Below, one piece after another: positions 17,336-25,526 of a stretch of 64,000 nucleotides of DNA. This DNA comes from Floridanema evergladense. Its GTDB lineage: Bacteria; Cyanobacteriota; Cyanobacteriia; Cyanobacteriales; Aerosakkonemataceae. The first letter of the stretch is position 1. Every line of letters starts with the position of its first letter. Where the stretch lies: NCBI RefSeq assembly GCF_041929205.1, contig NZ_JBHFNT010000241.1. One strand, written 5' to 3'. The notes under the pieces were generated by a model. That model saw only the letters and a program-made list of their open reading frames with translations. It was not told the origin of the DNA and did no database searches. Made by a program: the position numbers and the translations under genes.

Positions 17336-17426
17336 CCCCCATCTCCCCATCTCCCCATCCCCCCATCCCCCCATCTCCCCACCTCCCCACCTCCCCATCC
17401 CCCCATCTCCCCATCCCCCCATCTCC
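17336..17426. repeat. CTCCCCAT/CCCCCCAT octamer array
   Basis: About eleven 8-bp units (CTCCCCAT, CCCCCCAT, CTCCCCAC) run from panB's leader to the stop codon of the propeller gene. The same octamer, in opposite orientation, forms the array at 63837-64000. Confidence 0.85.
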
Positions 17427-18481
17427 TACTGGCGACTAAACCCACGATGGGCGGTAGCAACACCTGTATCTACTTTTACCCAAGCTAACCCTTCGCTTGT
17501 AGCTACCCAAAGTTTATTGCCTGTGTCTGGGGAGAGGGAAAGGACTCTAGCAGCGGGTAAACCTGACACTTGACCAACCAATCTAGCTCGGTAAGGGTCG
17601 TAGCGAAAGACACCATTATCTGTACCGATCCAAAGACTACCTAATTTGTCAACTGCTAAAGCTGTAATATTGCGCTGGTTAAACTCTGGAACCACACGGA
17701 TCGTGTTTCCGGTAAGTGGATCGAGTTCAATTAAACTGCTGGGTGTTCCTACCCAAAGACTACCTCTAGTGTCTAAAGCTAAAGCTTGTACGGTAGTACC
17801 TGGAAGATTAGTAACATCAGCAATGGGAAATGCACTAGCAGTGTCAACTCTAACTAAACCATCTAGTGTTCCTACCCAAAGTTGACCTTCAGGATCGAGA
17901 CTGAGGGCGTTAGCACTGACACCGCGTAGTTTTTGCAGAGTTGTCATTAATAATCCTTCGTCAGGACTAATTAATGCTAAACCGCGATCGCCTCCCACCC
18001 ACAAATAGCCTCTTTTGTCAATTAACAGTGATAAAACTCTTTTAGAAGGTATTACATAATTTTGCGCGGTAATTTCGTTAGTGCGAGGATCGACTCGTTG
18101 TAAACCCTGATAAGTCCCTACCCAAATTCTACCTACTTTATCTTGAGCTAAGGCAGCGATCGCATAATCAGGTAAAGCAACTCTAGCTAAAATTCGCCCT
18201 GTATTAGGATCAATTCTGGCTAAACCTCGCCAGGAACCTACCCAAAGACTACCAGTAAAATCTGGTTGCAGCGCTCCGACGCGATATTCTGTTTGTCTGG
18301 CAGGTAAAGGTTGAACAGGCAAGGGTGCTACTCCCGGAGGTGGTGCTCCATCTATATAATATGGGGTCGATCGATCTCTAGATACCGATTGAGCAAATAC
18401 ACCAAAGTTGCTTTGTCCCAAAATCACTCCTAACCCTAACAAGCTAAGACTTAAACTCATCAGTTGATGCGGTTTTCTCAT
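17426..18481 (-). CDS. secreted beta-propeller protein
   Basis: A 351-residue protein with an N-terminal signal sequence (about residues 1-30, hydrophobic core SLSLLGLGVILGQ, cleavage near VFAQS). The rest is seven or so repeats of about 40 residues built on LWVGTxxGLxxxDPxTG (for example GSLWVGSWRGLARIDPNTGR), the pattern of streptogramin-lyase/two-component-regulator propellers. No catalytic or signalling domain is attached, so it is likely a periplasmic binding or scaffold propeller. It lies just upstream of panB on the same strand, separated by tandem repeats. Confidence 0.8.
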   Translation of the reverse strand: MRKPHQLMSLSLSLLGLGVILGQSNFGVFAQSVSRDRSTPYYIDGAPPPGVAPLPVQPLPARQTEYRVGALQPDFTGSLWVGSWRGLARIDPNTGRILARVALPDYAIAALAQDKVGRIWVGTYQGLQRVDPRTNEITAQNYVIPSKRVLSLLIDKRGYLWVGGDRGLALISPDEGLLMTTLQKLRGVSANALSLDPEGQLWVGTLDGLVRVDTASAFPIADVTNLPGTTVQALALDTRGSLWVGTPSSLIELDPLTGNTIRVVPEFNQRNITALAVDKLGSLWIGTDNGVFRYDPYRARLVGQVSGLPAARVLSLSPDTGNKLWVATSEGLAWVKVDTGVATAHRGFSRQ

Positions 18482-18744
18482 GTTTTTACCAAATGTTTAT
18501 TCTCGTTCTCTACACTAATTTAGTCGGGGAAATAGATTGATCGATCGTCGATCGCTTAACCATAAAATGTAACTTTTTAGATGAACTTTGCAACAAAAAT
18601 TCATAGTTAGCAGCATAATATAACTTTAGGTTATGAAAAGCTAAAAAAAATTTGAAGTTTAAAGAATACATTTGTTGATATAGTTTAAAACGACAGCCAA
18701 AAAAGGCAGATAAAAATTCAAGTCATTCCCAGGAACAGTAGATT
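18482..18744 (+). promoter_or_regulatory. rbc operon upstream region
   Basis: The 263-bp divergent spacer between the propeller gene and rbcL is AT-rich. TATAGT at 18679-18684 is a plausible -10 element, with no good -35 at standard spacing, as is common for activator-dependent cyanobacterial promoters. AGGAA lies about 11 nt before the rbcL ATG. Transcription factor sites were not identified with confidence. Confidence 0.35.
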
Positions 18745-20175
18745 ATGTCTTACGCTCAAACTAAGACTCAGAGCAAATCTGGGTATCAAGCAGGGGTAAA
18801 AGATTACAGGCTTACATATTACACTCCAGATTACACACCAAAAGATACAGATATTTTGGCTTGTTTCCGGGTTACGCCTCAGCCAGGAGTTCCTCCAGAA
18901 GAAGCTGGCGCTGCGGTAGCTGCTGAGTCTTCTACTGGTACATGGACAACAGTATGGACTGACTTATTGACAGACCTAGATCGCTACAAAGGTCGTTGTT
19001 ATGATATCGAACCAGTTCCTGGTGAAGATAATCAATATTTCTGCTTTGTTGCTTATCCTCTAGATCTGTTTGAAGAAGGTTCTGTCACCAATATGCTTAC
19101 CTCGATCGTAGGTAACGTATTTGGTTTTAAAGCTCTGAAGGCATTGCGTTTGGAAGATATGCGGATTCCAGTCGCTTACCTGAAGACTTTCCAAGGCCCT
19201 CCACACGGGATTGTGGTTGAGCGCGACAAGTTGAACAAGTATGGTCGTCCTTTGTTAGGTTGCACGATCAAACCTAAACTCGGTTTGTCTGCGAAGAACT
19301 ATGGACGTGCGGTTTACGAATGTCTGCGCGGTGGTTTGGACTTCACCAAAGACGACGAAAACATTAACTCTCAGCCATTTATGCGCTGGCGCGATCGATT
19401 CTTGTTTGTTCAAGAAGCGATCGAAAAAGCTCAAGCAGAAACAGGCGAAATCAAAGGTCACTACCTGAACGTTACCGCCCCCACCTGCGAAGAAATGATG
19501 GAACGGGCAGAATTCGCTAAAGAACTCAAAACCCCGATCATCATGCACGACTACCTGACTGGTGGTTTTACCGCTAACACCACATTGGCTCGTTGGTGCC
19601 GTCGTAACGGTATTCTGCTCCACATCCACCGGGCTATGCACGCGGTGATCGATCGTCAACGGATTCACGGAATTCACTTCCGCGTATTAGCCAAGTGCTT
19701 ACGGATGTCTGGTGGAGACCACCTGCACTCCGGTACCGTTGTCGGTAAACTGGAAGGCGAAAAAGGCATCACAATGGGCTTCGTTGACTTGATGCGCGAA
19801 AACTACGTTGAAGAAGACCGCTCTCGTGGTATTTTCTTCACCCAAGACTGGGCTTCCATGCCTGGTGTAATGCCCGTTGCTTCTGGTGGTATCCACGTAT
19901 GGCATATGCCAGCGTTGGTAGAAATCTTCGGTGATGATTCTTGCTTACAGTTCGGTGGTGGTACTCTGGGACACCCTTGGGGTAATGCTCCTGGCGCAAC
20001 TGCTAACCGTGTAGCATTAGAAGCTTGCGTTCAAGCACGTAACGAAGGTCGTGACCTAATGCGTGAAGGCGGCGACGTAATCCGCGAAGCTTGCAAGTGG
20101 TCACCTGAATTGGCTGCTGCTTGCGAACTGTGGAAAGAAATCAAGTTCGAGTTCCAAGCCGTAGACACCCTGTAA
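18745..20175 (+). CDS. rbcL: Rubisco large subunit (form IB)
   Basis: Carboxylates ribulose-1,5-bisphosphate in the carboxysome. All 476 residues align by eye with cyanobacterial form IB: N-terminal YAQTKTQSKSGYQAGVKDYR, loop with GCTIKPKLGLSAKNYGRA (catalytic Lys), GGLDFTKDDENINSQPFMRW with the Lys that is carbamylated and its metal-binding Asp/Glu, IHRAMHAVID, loop 6 HSGTVVGKLEGEKG, and SGGIHVWHMPALVEIFGDD. Intact. First gene of rbcL-rbcX-rbcS. Confidence 0.99.
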   Translation: MSYAQTKTQSKSGYQAGVKDYRLTYYTPDYTPKDTDILACFRVTPQPGVPPEEAGAAVAAESSTGTWTTVWTDLLTDLDRYKGRCYDIEPVPGEDNQYFCFVAYPLDLFEEGSVTNMLTSIVGNVFGFKALKALRLEDMRIPVAYLKTFQGPPHGIVVERDKLNKYGRPLLGCTIKPKLGLSAKNYGRAVYECLRGGLDFTKDDENINSQPFMRWRDRFLFVQEAIEKAQAETGEIKGHYLNVTAPTCEEMMERAEFAKELKTPIIMHDYLTGGFTANTTLARWCRRNGILLHIHRAMHAVIDRQRIHGIHFRVLAKCLRMSGGDHLHSGTVVGKLEGEKGITMGFVDLMRENYVEEDRSRGIFFTQDWASMPGVMPVASGGIHVWHMPALVEIFGDDSCLQFGGGTLGHPWGNAPGATANRVALEACVQARNEGRDLMREGGDVIREACKWSPELAAACELWKEIKFEFQAVDTL

Positions 20176-20176
20176 C

Positions 20177-20300
20177 AATTTTGGATTTTGGATTTTAGAT
20201 TGGTGAATTTTGGGGATATTTAGATCTGACAACATTTTTTGTTGCTCGGCAGGAATACCTAGTCTAAAATCTAGAATCTAAAATCTAAAATCTAAAATTT
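20177..20300. repeat. inverted-repeat element in the rbcL-rbcX spacer
   Basis: The left part (20177-20201) is three TTTTGGA/TTTTAGA-type heptamers; the right part (20262-20299) is about five CTAAAAT heptamers, the inverse sequence. The 124-bp unit can fold into a long stem. Similar ends occur at 13197-13283. It fills nearly all of the spacer, inside the operon. Confidence 0.7.
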
Positions 20301-20318
20301 ATCGGCTGGGGTCACGAC

Positions 20319-20714
20319 ATGGACTTAAAAAAAGTTGCGAAAGACACAGCTAAGGTGCTGAGTAGTTATTTAACTTACCAAGCGCTGCGGACTGTATTGG
20401 CTCAGCTTAGTGAAACTAATCCTCCTCTAGCGTATTGGTTGAACGACTTTGCCACTAGAAATAGCGTTCAAGATGGGGAAGCTTTTCTAGAAGCTTTGCT
20501 GCATGAGAAACAGGATTTAGCTTTACGGTTAATGACCTTGCGACAGCATTTGGCAGAGGAAGTGACAGACTTTTTACCGGAGATGGTTCGCAGTAATATT
20601 GAGCAAGCCAATATGGAACATCGGCGAAGGCATTTAGAGCGAATTACGCAACTAACCATTTCTGACTCCAGTAATTATCCAGAACAGGAAAGGGATTCTT
20701 CTGAGCCAAATTAG
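20319..20714 (+). CDS. rbcX: Rubisco assembly chaperone RbcX
   Basis: Homodimeric chaperone that binds the RbcL C-terminal tail and helps build the RbcL8 core. The 131-residue protein has the conserved start MDLKKVAKDTAKVLSSYLTY, LRTVLAQLSETNPPLAYWLN and the GEAFLEALL-type helices. It sits between rbcL and rbcS as in most beta-cyanobacteria. The C-terminal 20 residues are polar and probably disordered. Confidence 0.96.
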   Translation: MDLKKVAKDTAKVLSSYLTYQALRTVLAQLSETNPPLAYWLNDFATRNSVQDGEAFLEALLHEKQDLALRLMTLRQHLAEEVTDFLPEMVRSNIEQANMEHRRRHLERITQLTISDSSNYPEQERDSSEPN

Positions 20715-20779
20715 GATAATTCCGATCGCTAAATTCACAGTTTTCCAGACATTCGTAATTTAAGGATTTTTACACAGCC

Positions 20780-21115
20780 ATGCAAACTTTACCTAAAGAG
20801 CGTCGTTTCGAGACTCTTTCCTATTTGCCACCCCTCTCTGATGGTCAAATCAGCAAACAACTCCAATACATTTTGGATAATGGCTTCATTCCTGGTGTAG
20901 AATTCAGCGAAAGCTCTGCTCCCGAACAGCACTACTGGACAATGTGGAAACTACCTTTGTTCAACGCTAACAGCACCAATGAAATTTTGAACGAAATCAA
21001 AGCTTGCCGTTCTGAGAATTCCAACTGCTTTATCCGCGTGATGGGTTTTGATAACGTGAAGCAGTGCCAAGTTCTCAGCTTCATCGTTCACAAACCAAAC
21101 ACCGGCAGATTCTAA
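20780..21115 (+). CDS. rbcS: Rubisco small subunit
   Basis: Small subunit of form IB Rubisco, 111 residues. MQTLPKERRFETLSYLPPLS is the typical cyanobacterial N-terminus; the core YWTMWKLPLF and FIRVMGFDNVKQCQVLSFIV are conserved. It is the last gene of rbcLXS and is followed by a terminator at 21158. Confidence 0.98.
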   Translation: MQTLPKERRFETLSYLPPLSDGQISKQLQYILDNGFIPGVEFSESSAPEQHYWTMWKLPLFNANSTNEILNEIKACRSENSNCFIRVMGFDNVKQCQVLSFIVHKPNTGRF

Positions 21116-21157
21116 TTTCTGCTATTGCGTAATAGAATAATTACAAGTTTTTAAGTA

Positions 21158-21188
21158 GGGGTAATTTTTAAATTGCCCCGATTTTTTA
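21158..21188 (+). terminator. rbc operon terminator
   Basis: GGGGTAATT (21158-21166) pairs with AATTGCCCC (21171-21179, one G-T pair) and is followed by GATTTTTTATT, 42 bp after the rbcS stop. Confidence 0.75.
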
Positions 21189-21228
21189 TTGGGTAATATA
21201 GTAACCATTAATTACAGCAAATCATAGA

Positions 21229-21351
21229 GGTTTATGGTTAGCAGTTTCCGCTTTATTAGCGGGTAATTTAGTTGAAGTTCAGTCAGCTTTACAGTTAGGT
21301 TTGGCAACCCCAGAACATCAAGCTTTTATCGAACAGTTGAAGAATCGCTAA
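21229..21351 (+). pseudogene. C-terminal relic of a Uma2-family gene
   Basis: An open stretch of 40 codons reads GLWLAVSALLAGNLVEVQSA, LQLGLATPEHQAFIEQLKNR and stop. It closely matches the last residues of the intact Uma2 protein at 49168-49845 (LWLDKTALLAGNLARVLEVL, QQGLATQEHQDFVQKIYR). No start or upstream domain remains, and an in-frame stop lies at 21202. A fragment left by deletion or recombination just after the rbc operon. Confidence 0.8.
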
Positions 21352-21363
21352 TCAATAAAAGTG

Positions 21364-21876
21364 CTATAACTTCAGTTCCCGGTATATCTTTTTAAATTTG
21401 CTTCCCTCAATCTGTTCTTCACCAATAATTCGTAAACCACGCTTTTCGTAGAGAATTTGAGCAACTGCTTGGTCTGGAAAAGTTGATGTGTATAATCGGA
21501 GAAACTTTTTGCCTGCTTCTCGCGCTTTCTCAATGGCAAAATCAACCAATTTTGCTCCTATTCGTTGACCTCGGAAATCTGGATCTACACAAGTATAACC
21601 CAACCAATATGCTTCAGCTTCATCTTCAGCGTAGGTATATAATCCGGTAGTTCCTATCACTTTACCTAAATTTTCATCAATAGAAACCCAATAATTTGCT
21701 TCCATTATTTGCATTTGCTCAAGAAGCGATTTAGATAATGGATTATTTTTTTCGAGGCTGGCGCTAAAGGCGATTCTAGCATTTTCATACATACTATCTT
21801 TCTGGTATGGAAAAATCTTATCCACTAAGGCAATTGCTTCCTCAAGAGTTTGATAAGATAATGGTTTGATGTCCAT
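21364..21876 (-). CDS. GNAT-family N-acetyltransferase
   Basis: A 170-residue acetyltransferase. The acetyl-CoA site is in DPDFRGQRIGAKLVDFAIEK (R/Q-x-x-G-x-G/A pattern), preceded by the beta4 strand AYWLGYTCV. FLRLYTSTFPDQAVAQILYE is the C-terminal beta5-alpha4. The acceptor is unknown. ATG start; transcribed toward the Uma2 relic. Confidence 0.88.
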   Translation of the reverse strand: MDIKPLSYQTLEEAIALVDKIFPYQKDSMYENARIAFSASLEKNNPLSKSLLEQMQIMEANYWVSIDENLGKVIGTTGLYTYAEDEAEAYWLGYTCVDPDFRGQRIGAKLVDFAIEKAREAGKKFLRLYTSTFPDQAVAQILYEKRGLRIIGEEQIEGSKFKKIYRELKL

Positions 21877-21993
21877 TTTAAAAAATCAAGTTATTTAACC
21901 TACGGGGAAACATTCTAGCAAAAAAAAGTTGAGTGGCTTCAATAGCATTGGAGGCGTGTATTACTTGCTTGTAAGTGCGATCGCAATTTTTAC

Positions 21994-22257
21994 TTAACCT
22001 CCAAATCTTTCTAACAATTCCTCACGGGACAATTGCAATAATAAAGGAGCAAATTCTTCTGGAGGTAAAGTCAAAATCGAGTCGATCAAAGCAGATAGTT
22101 CTGGATCTAATTCTCCAAATTTTGCTTTTAAGAAATTTTCCACTACTAAACGCATTCCTAGAGGAATTCCTTGTTGAATACCCTGTTGAATGCCTTGTTG
22201 AATCGCTTGTTGTTCAAGCTGTGTTAGCGTTTCCTGATACAGACGGCGCAATCTCAT
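21994..22257 (-). CDS. DUF4351 fragment, duplicated from the neighbouring gene
   Basis: An 87-residue ORF equivalent to the last third of the adjacent 22298-23233 protein: a QQGI tetrapeptide repeat followed by ERLVVEN-like RLVVENFLKAKFGELDPELS, then LPPEEFAPLLLQLSREELLE. DNA identity to the neighbour is high across about 215 bp, which indicates a recent tandem duplication. It lacks the N-terminal PD-(D/E)XK-like domain. It may be a free DUF4351 domain or a relic. Confidence 0.65.
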   Translation of the reverse strand: MRLRRLYQETLTQLEQQAIQQGIQQGIQQGIPLGMRLVVENFLKAKFGELDPELSALIDSILTLPPEEFAPLLLQLSREELLERFGG

Positions 22258-22297
22258 AATTAATCTTTAGTTAAATAGTTAATAGCGCAAACTAAAG

Positions 22298-23233
22298 CTA
22301 TTGATTTCCAAATCTTCTTAGCAATTCCTCACGAGACAATTGTAATAGTAAGAAAGCAAATTCTTCTGGAGGTAAGGTCAAAATCGAGTCGATCAAAGCA
22401 GATAATTCTGGATCTAATTCTCCAAATTTTGCTCTTAATAAATTCTCCACTACTAAACGCTCTCCCTGTTCCATACCTTGCTGAATACCTTGCTGAATAC
22501 CTTGCTGAATGCCTTGCTGAATGCCTTGTTGTTCAACTTGGGCTAACTTTTCTTGCCACAAAGGTTGTAATCTCATAATTAACTCCCGATCGTCTGCATC
22601 TAAAGTTTGATTAACGTTTAAATTTTCTTGTAATTGATAAAACAATTCCAAGATTCTTTCTCGCCATACATTGTCTGCTGGTAATGCTTCCAATTCATCA
22701 ATTGCTTGTTGTTGTACTTTTTTCCTTCCCAATATTCTCAGCCAAAGTGTTTCTGGAGTTTTGGGTAATTGATGAATTACTACAATGGCTGTTCTTAAAT
22801 AATAGGGAAGAAAATAAACTCCTCCACCCCAATTTTCCTCTAGTATAGCGTGGAATCCTTCTAAGATAGAGGTTGAAGCGGTAGGAGTAAGAATCCATAA
22901 GTAAGGTAAGCTGATGGGTTCATTGGGTGCATTTTTCCGCTTTGCTTGTCTTTGAATACTTTCTCTAACTTCTAATGCTTTCAGGAGACAACTACAAATT
23001 TCATCTGGATCGACGGGATTGCGAAAAGGTTCAAAGATTGCAGATGTTTCTCCCAATTTTCCCAATAATCCTAAATCTTGGGAAAGGGTTTCGGGGGAAG
23101 CATTGGGAATGAATAGTACATCTATTTCTCTTGTCTCTGATAAAACTTTTTGAGCTGGTTTTACTTGTCCGTAAGGAGTTAGTAATTCCTCTAGATAATC
23201 TTTGGCAAATTGATCGTGGATAAAGCGAGTCAT
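22298..23233 (-). CDS. Rpn/DUF4351-type putative nuclease or transposase-like protein
   Basis: About 311 residues. The N-terminal part (MTRFIHDQFAKDYLEELLTP, then REIDVLF) is typical of cyanobacterial relatives of the Rpn/YhgA PD-(D/E)XK superfamily; the middle is helical; a QQGI tetrapeptide repeat (about five units) joins a C-terminal DUF4351 domain. ATG at 23233 matches the family start better than the upstream frame opening at 23266. Biochemical role unknown. The catalytic site is poorly conserved to the eye. Confidence 0.75.
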   Translation of the reverse strand: MTRFIHDQFAKDYLEELLTPYGQVKPAQKVLSETREIDVLFIPNASPETLSQDLGLLGKLGETSAIFEPFRNPVDPDEICSCLLKALEVRESIQRQAKRKNAPNEPISLPYLWILTPTASTSILEGFHAILEENWGGGVYFLPYYLRTAIVVIHQLPKTPETLWLRILGRKKVQQQAIDELEALPADNVWRERILELFYQLQENLNVNQTLDADDRELIMRLQPLWQEKLAQVEQQGIQQGIQQGIQQGIQQGMEQGERLVVENLLRAKFGELDPELSALIDSILTLPPEEFAFLLLQLSREELLRRFGNQ

Positions 23234-23274
23234 TATTGGAGATGTGGAAAATTTGGTAATAATCAAAAGAAATC

Positions 23275-23314
23275 CGATCGCTCCTCCATCATCTCACATT
23301 AAAAGGAGCGATCG
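23275..23314. repeat. 11-bp inverted repeat downstream of rca
   Basis: CGATCGCTCCT (23275-23285) pairs with AGGAGCGATCG (23304-23314). It lies between the rca stop and the next minus-strand gene and may end the rca transcript. Confidence 0.45.
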
Positions 23315-23340
23315 CTAACATTAATTAAAGCCAAAATAAC

Positions 23341-24612
23341 TTACTTATTCGGACGTTGAATTATTGTTTCTACCATGCGCCGTTTAGCTTTTGGATCGAT
23401 ACCAACTAAACGCACATATTCGCCATTATGTTCAGCTAAAGATGATTCTACAGCTGCGATCGCCTCCGATTCTTCAGTAATTGCCGAATTAGTACTCTGC
23501 CAATAATTCATCCGAAACCGTCGTTCATCTACATATTCTATTCCCAAACGATAACCTTGTGCCAAAATTTGTCGCACCTGTTCGAGAGTTTCGGAATTCA
23601 ATTTATTGCTAGAAATTTGACCATTACCATTGCCATAATTACTATTAACAACCTTGGCATTTTCAGCTTTTGGTTTTTCAGTTTGTGGTTGAGGGCTAAT
23701 CGTTACATTTGGCATAGTATTGCCACTTGAACGACGCAACACATTATACTCTTGCACCAATCTTAAATCCTGAATTCTTTGCTGTTCTTGCACCATAAAA
23801 TTACCGAATTCAATTAAGCGAGACAAGCTAAAATTAGGCTTTTGAAAAATTGGTGGGCCTTCTAAACTATTTACCACACGAGAAGAGACTTTATCAAAAC
23901 CAACTTCATGAATAAATTGGCGAATTTGTTCATCATAAATTCTCGCTCTCAAAGCACTGAAAAAGTCAATTGATTGACTAATAAAAGTATCAACTAATTG
24001 TTCGATTTCTCTAGACGAAAGTTTATCTTCTGAGAAAATACCACCCACAATGCCAATCTTATCTTCGCGGTTTGGTTCCCAATAAAACTTCTCCATCCGT
24101 CCATCTCTAATTAATGGTGCATAGAGAGTAGAAAAGTCATTTCCAGTAACAATAATTGGCACGCGATGTAAAGGTGTTGCGTCATAACTTCCGGGAAGTT
24201 GTACGTTAGTTGGATTATCAGCAATATTCATCAGTGTAGCGTTGACTAACTGAGTATTTACTGTGTATTGAGTGCCTTCATCAAATCTACCTGCACCAGC
24301 ATCTAAATCGTTAATCATTAAGGCAACCATTTTGCCTCTTACTTTAATTAATTCAGCTGCTTCTCGATAGCGCAACCGAATTAAACGTGCTGGATCTCCG
24401 GCATCTGGACTTTCTAATTCGCCGCCAGAAATGTGAATTGCTTCGATACCCATGCGTTCAAAAACTAATTCACATTGAAAGGATTTCCCTTCTCCTTTAC
24501 GTCCATGAATTCCTAAAATCAGGGGAACTCTTACCCCTGGAATTTCGAGAAAGCTTTTAGTGATATGAACTGCTAATTTGTCAAGAAACTTGGGAGAGAT
24601 ATAGTAAGCCAT
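23341..24612 (-). CDS. rca: Rubisco activase with C-terminal small-subunit-like domain
   Basis: AAA+ ATPase (residues about 1-290) joined by a Pro/Asn-rich linker to an SSUL domain (about 335-423). Walker A is GIHGRKGEGKSFQCELVF, Walker B is VALMINDLDAG, and the arginine-containing PLIRDGRMEKFYW segment is present. The SSUL domain (LETLEQVRQIL-like start, GYRLGIEYVDERRFRMNYWQ, GEYVRLVGIDPKAKRRMVE) resembles RbcS and in cyanobacteria recruits the activase to Rubisco in carboxysomes. It removes inhibitory sugar phosphates. It lies 2.2 kb from rbcLXS on the opposite strand, facing it. Confidence 0.96.
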   Translation of the reverse strand: MAYYISPKFLDKLAVHITKSFLEIPGVRVPLILGIHGRKGEGKSFQCELVFERMGIEAIHISGGELESPDAGDPARLIRLRYREAAELIKVRGKMVALMINDLDAGAGRFDEGTQYTVNTQLVNATLMNIADNPTNVQLPGSYDATPLHRVPIIVTGNDFSTLYAPLIRDGRMEKFYWEPNREDKIGIVGGIFSEDKLSSREIEQLVDTFISQSIDFFSALRARIYDEQIRQFIHEVGFDKVSSRVVNSLEGPPIFQKPNFSLSRLIEFGNFMVQEQQRIQDLRLVQEYNVLRRSSGNTMPNVTISPQPQTEKPKAENAKVVNSNYGNGNGQISSNKLNSETLEQVRQILAQGYRLGIEYVDERRFRMNYWQSTNSAITEESEAIAAVESSLAEHNGEYVRLVGIDPKAKRRMVETIIQRPNK

Positions 24613-24869
24613 TGGTCTATTTTTTGTGTTTGCGATCGCGCAGCGTGCTGTTAGTAAATCACGCCATTTGCCCTTTATTAAAATTTTATAACAAATCGTC
24701 TAATTGGGGAGAGTTGAGTTGAGAAATTTTGCATCGTGAAGATGTGCTTGGCGGAAAAAGAGAAGGAGAGGTGCGATCGACACAGAGATTTATGAATAAG
24801 TACGATCGAGAGATAATTGAATTTGAAATTAGATTACAATAATAATTGACTAAAAAAGAAGCCTTTGCT

Positions 24870-25496
24870 ATGACACAAGCTATTCCCAAAAAAGTCACAT
24901 TTGATGAATTCATCGCCTGGTATCCAGAAAACTCAGAACATCGCTATGAATTGCACAACGGGGTAATTATTGAAATGCCAAAACCAACAGGCGAACATTC
25001 AGAATTAGGAGGCTTTCTCTCCTACAAATTAAATGTTGCAATTGAAAATCAAGGGTTGAACTGCTTTGTACCGAAAGAATGCGTAGTTAAACCTTTTCGT
25101 GACGAGTCTGGTTACGAACCAGATATTATTGTTTTGGATCGACAAGCTGTAGCTAATGAACCGCGTTGGGCAAAAGAATCTATTATTACAATGGGTTCGT
25201 CAGTGCGTCTTATTGTAGAAATAGTCAGTACTAATTGGCGCAATGATTATTTCGTCAAAGCTGGAGATTATGAAGAAATGGGAATTGCTGAATATTGGAT
25301 TGTTGATTATTTGGGTTTAGGTGGTAGGCGATTTATTGGTAATCCGAAACAGCCGACTTTCTCAGTTTATCAATTGGTTGAAGACGAGTATCAAGTTAGT
25401 CAATTTCAGGGTAACAATCCGATTCAATCACCAGGATTTCCTAACTTTAATTTAACTGCTGAACAAGTTTTTCGATCGGGATTGCAGCCAGGTTAG
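24870..25496 (+). CDS. Uma2-family putative endonuclease
   Basis: About 208 residues of the Uma2/DUF820 family (PD-(D/E)XK nuclease fold), numerous in cyanobacteria. The core reads HRYELHNGVIIEMPKPTGEH, GYEPDIIVLDRQAV, RLIVEIVSTNWRNDYFVKAG and IAEYWIVDY, containing the E..D..ExK-type residues. ATG at 24870 is preferred over TTG at 24846. Role unknown. Confidence 0.85.
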   Translation: MTQAIPKKVTFDEFIAWYPENSEHRYELHNGVIIEMPKPTGEHSELGGFLSYKLNVAIENQGLNCFVPKECVVKPFRDESGYEPDIIVLDRQAVANEPRWAKESIITMGSSVRLIVEIVSTNWRNDYFVKAGDYEEMGIAEYWIVDYLGLGGRRFIGNPKQPTFSVYQLVEDEYQVSQFQGNNPIQSPGFPNFNLTAEQVFRSGLQPG

Positions 25497-25526
25497 CAAG
25501 TACACTCAAAGAAAGTCTACCAATTG

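Noticed and set aside
16496..17422. Longer PanB starting at 17422
   Set aside because: The extra 51 residues are translated octamer repeat; homologous sequence starts at MAVTTQQLIQ.
17336..17426. CRISPR-like array in the C-rich repeats
   Set aside because: Units are 7-8 bp with no spacers; no cas genes are nearby. These are simple tandem repeats.
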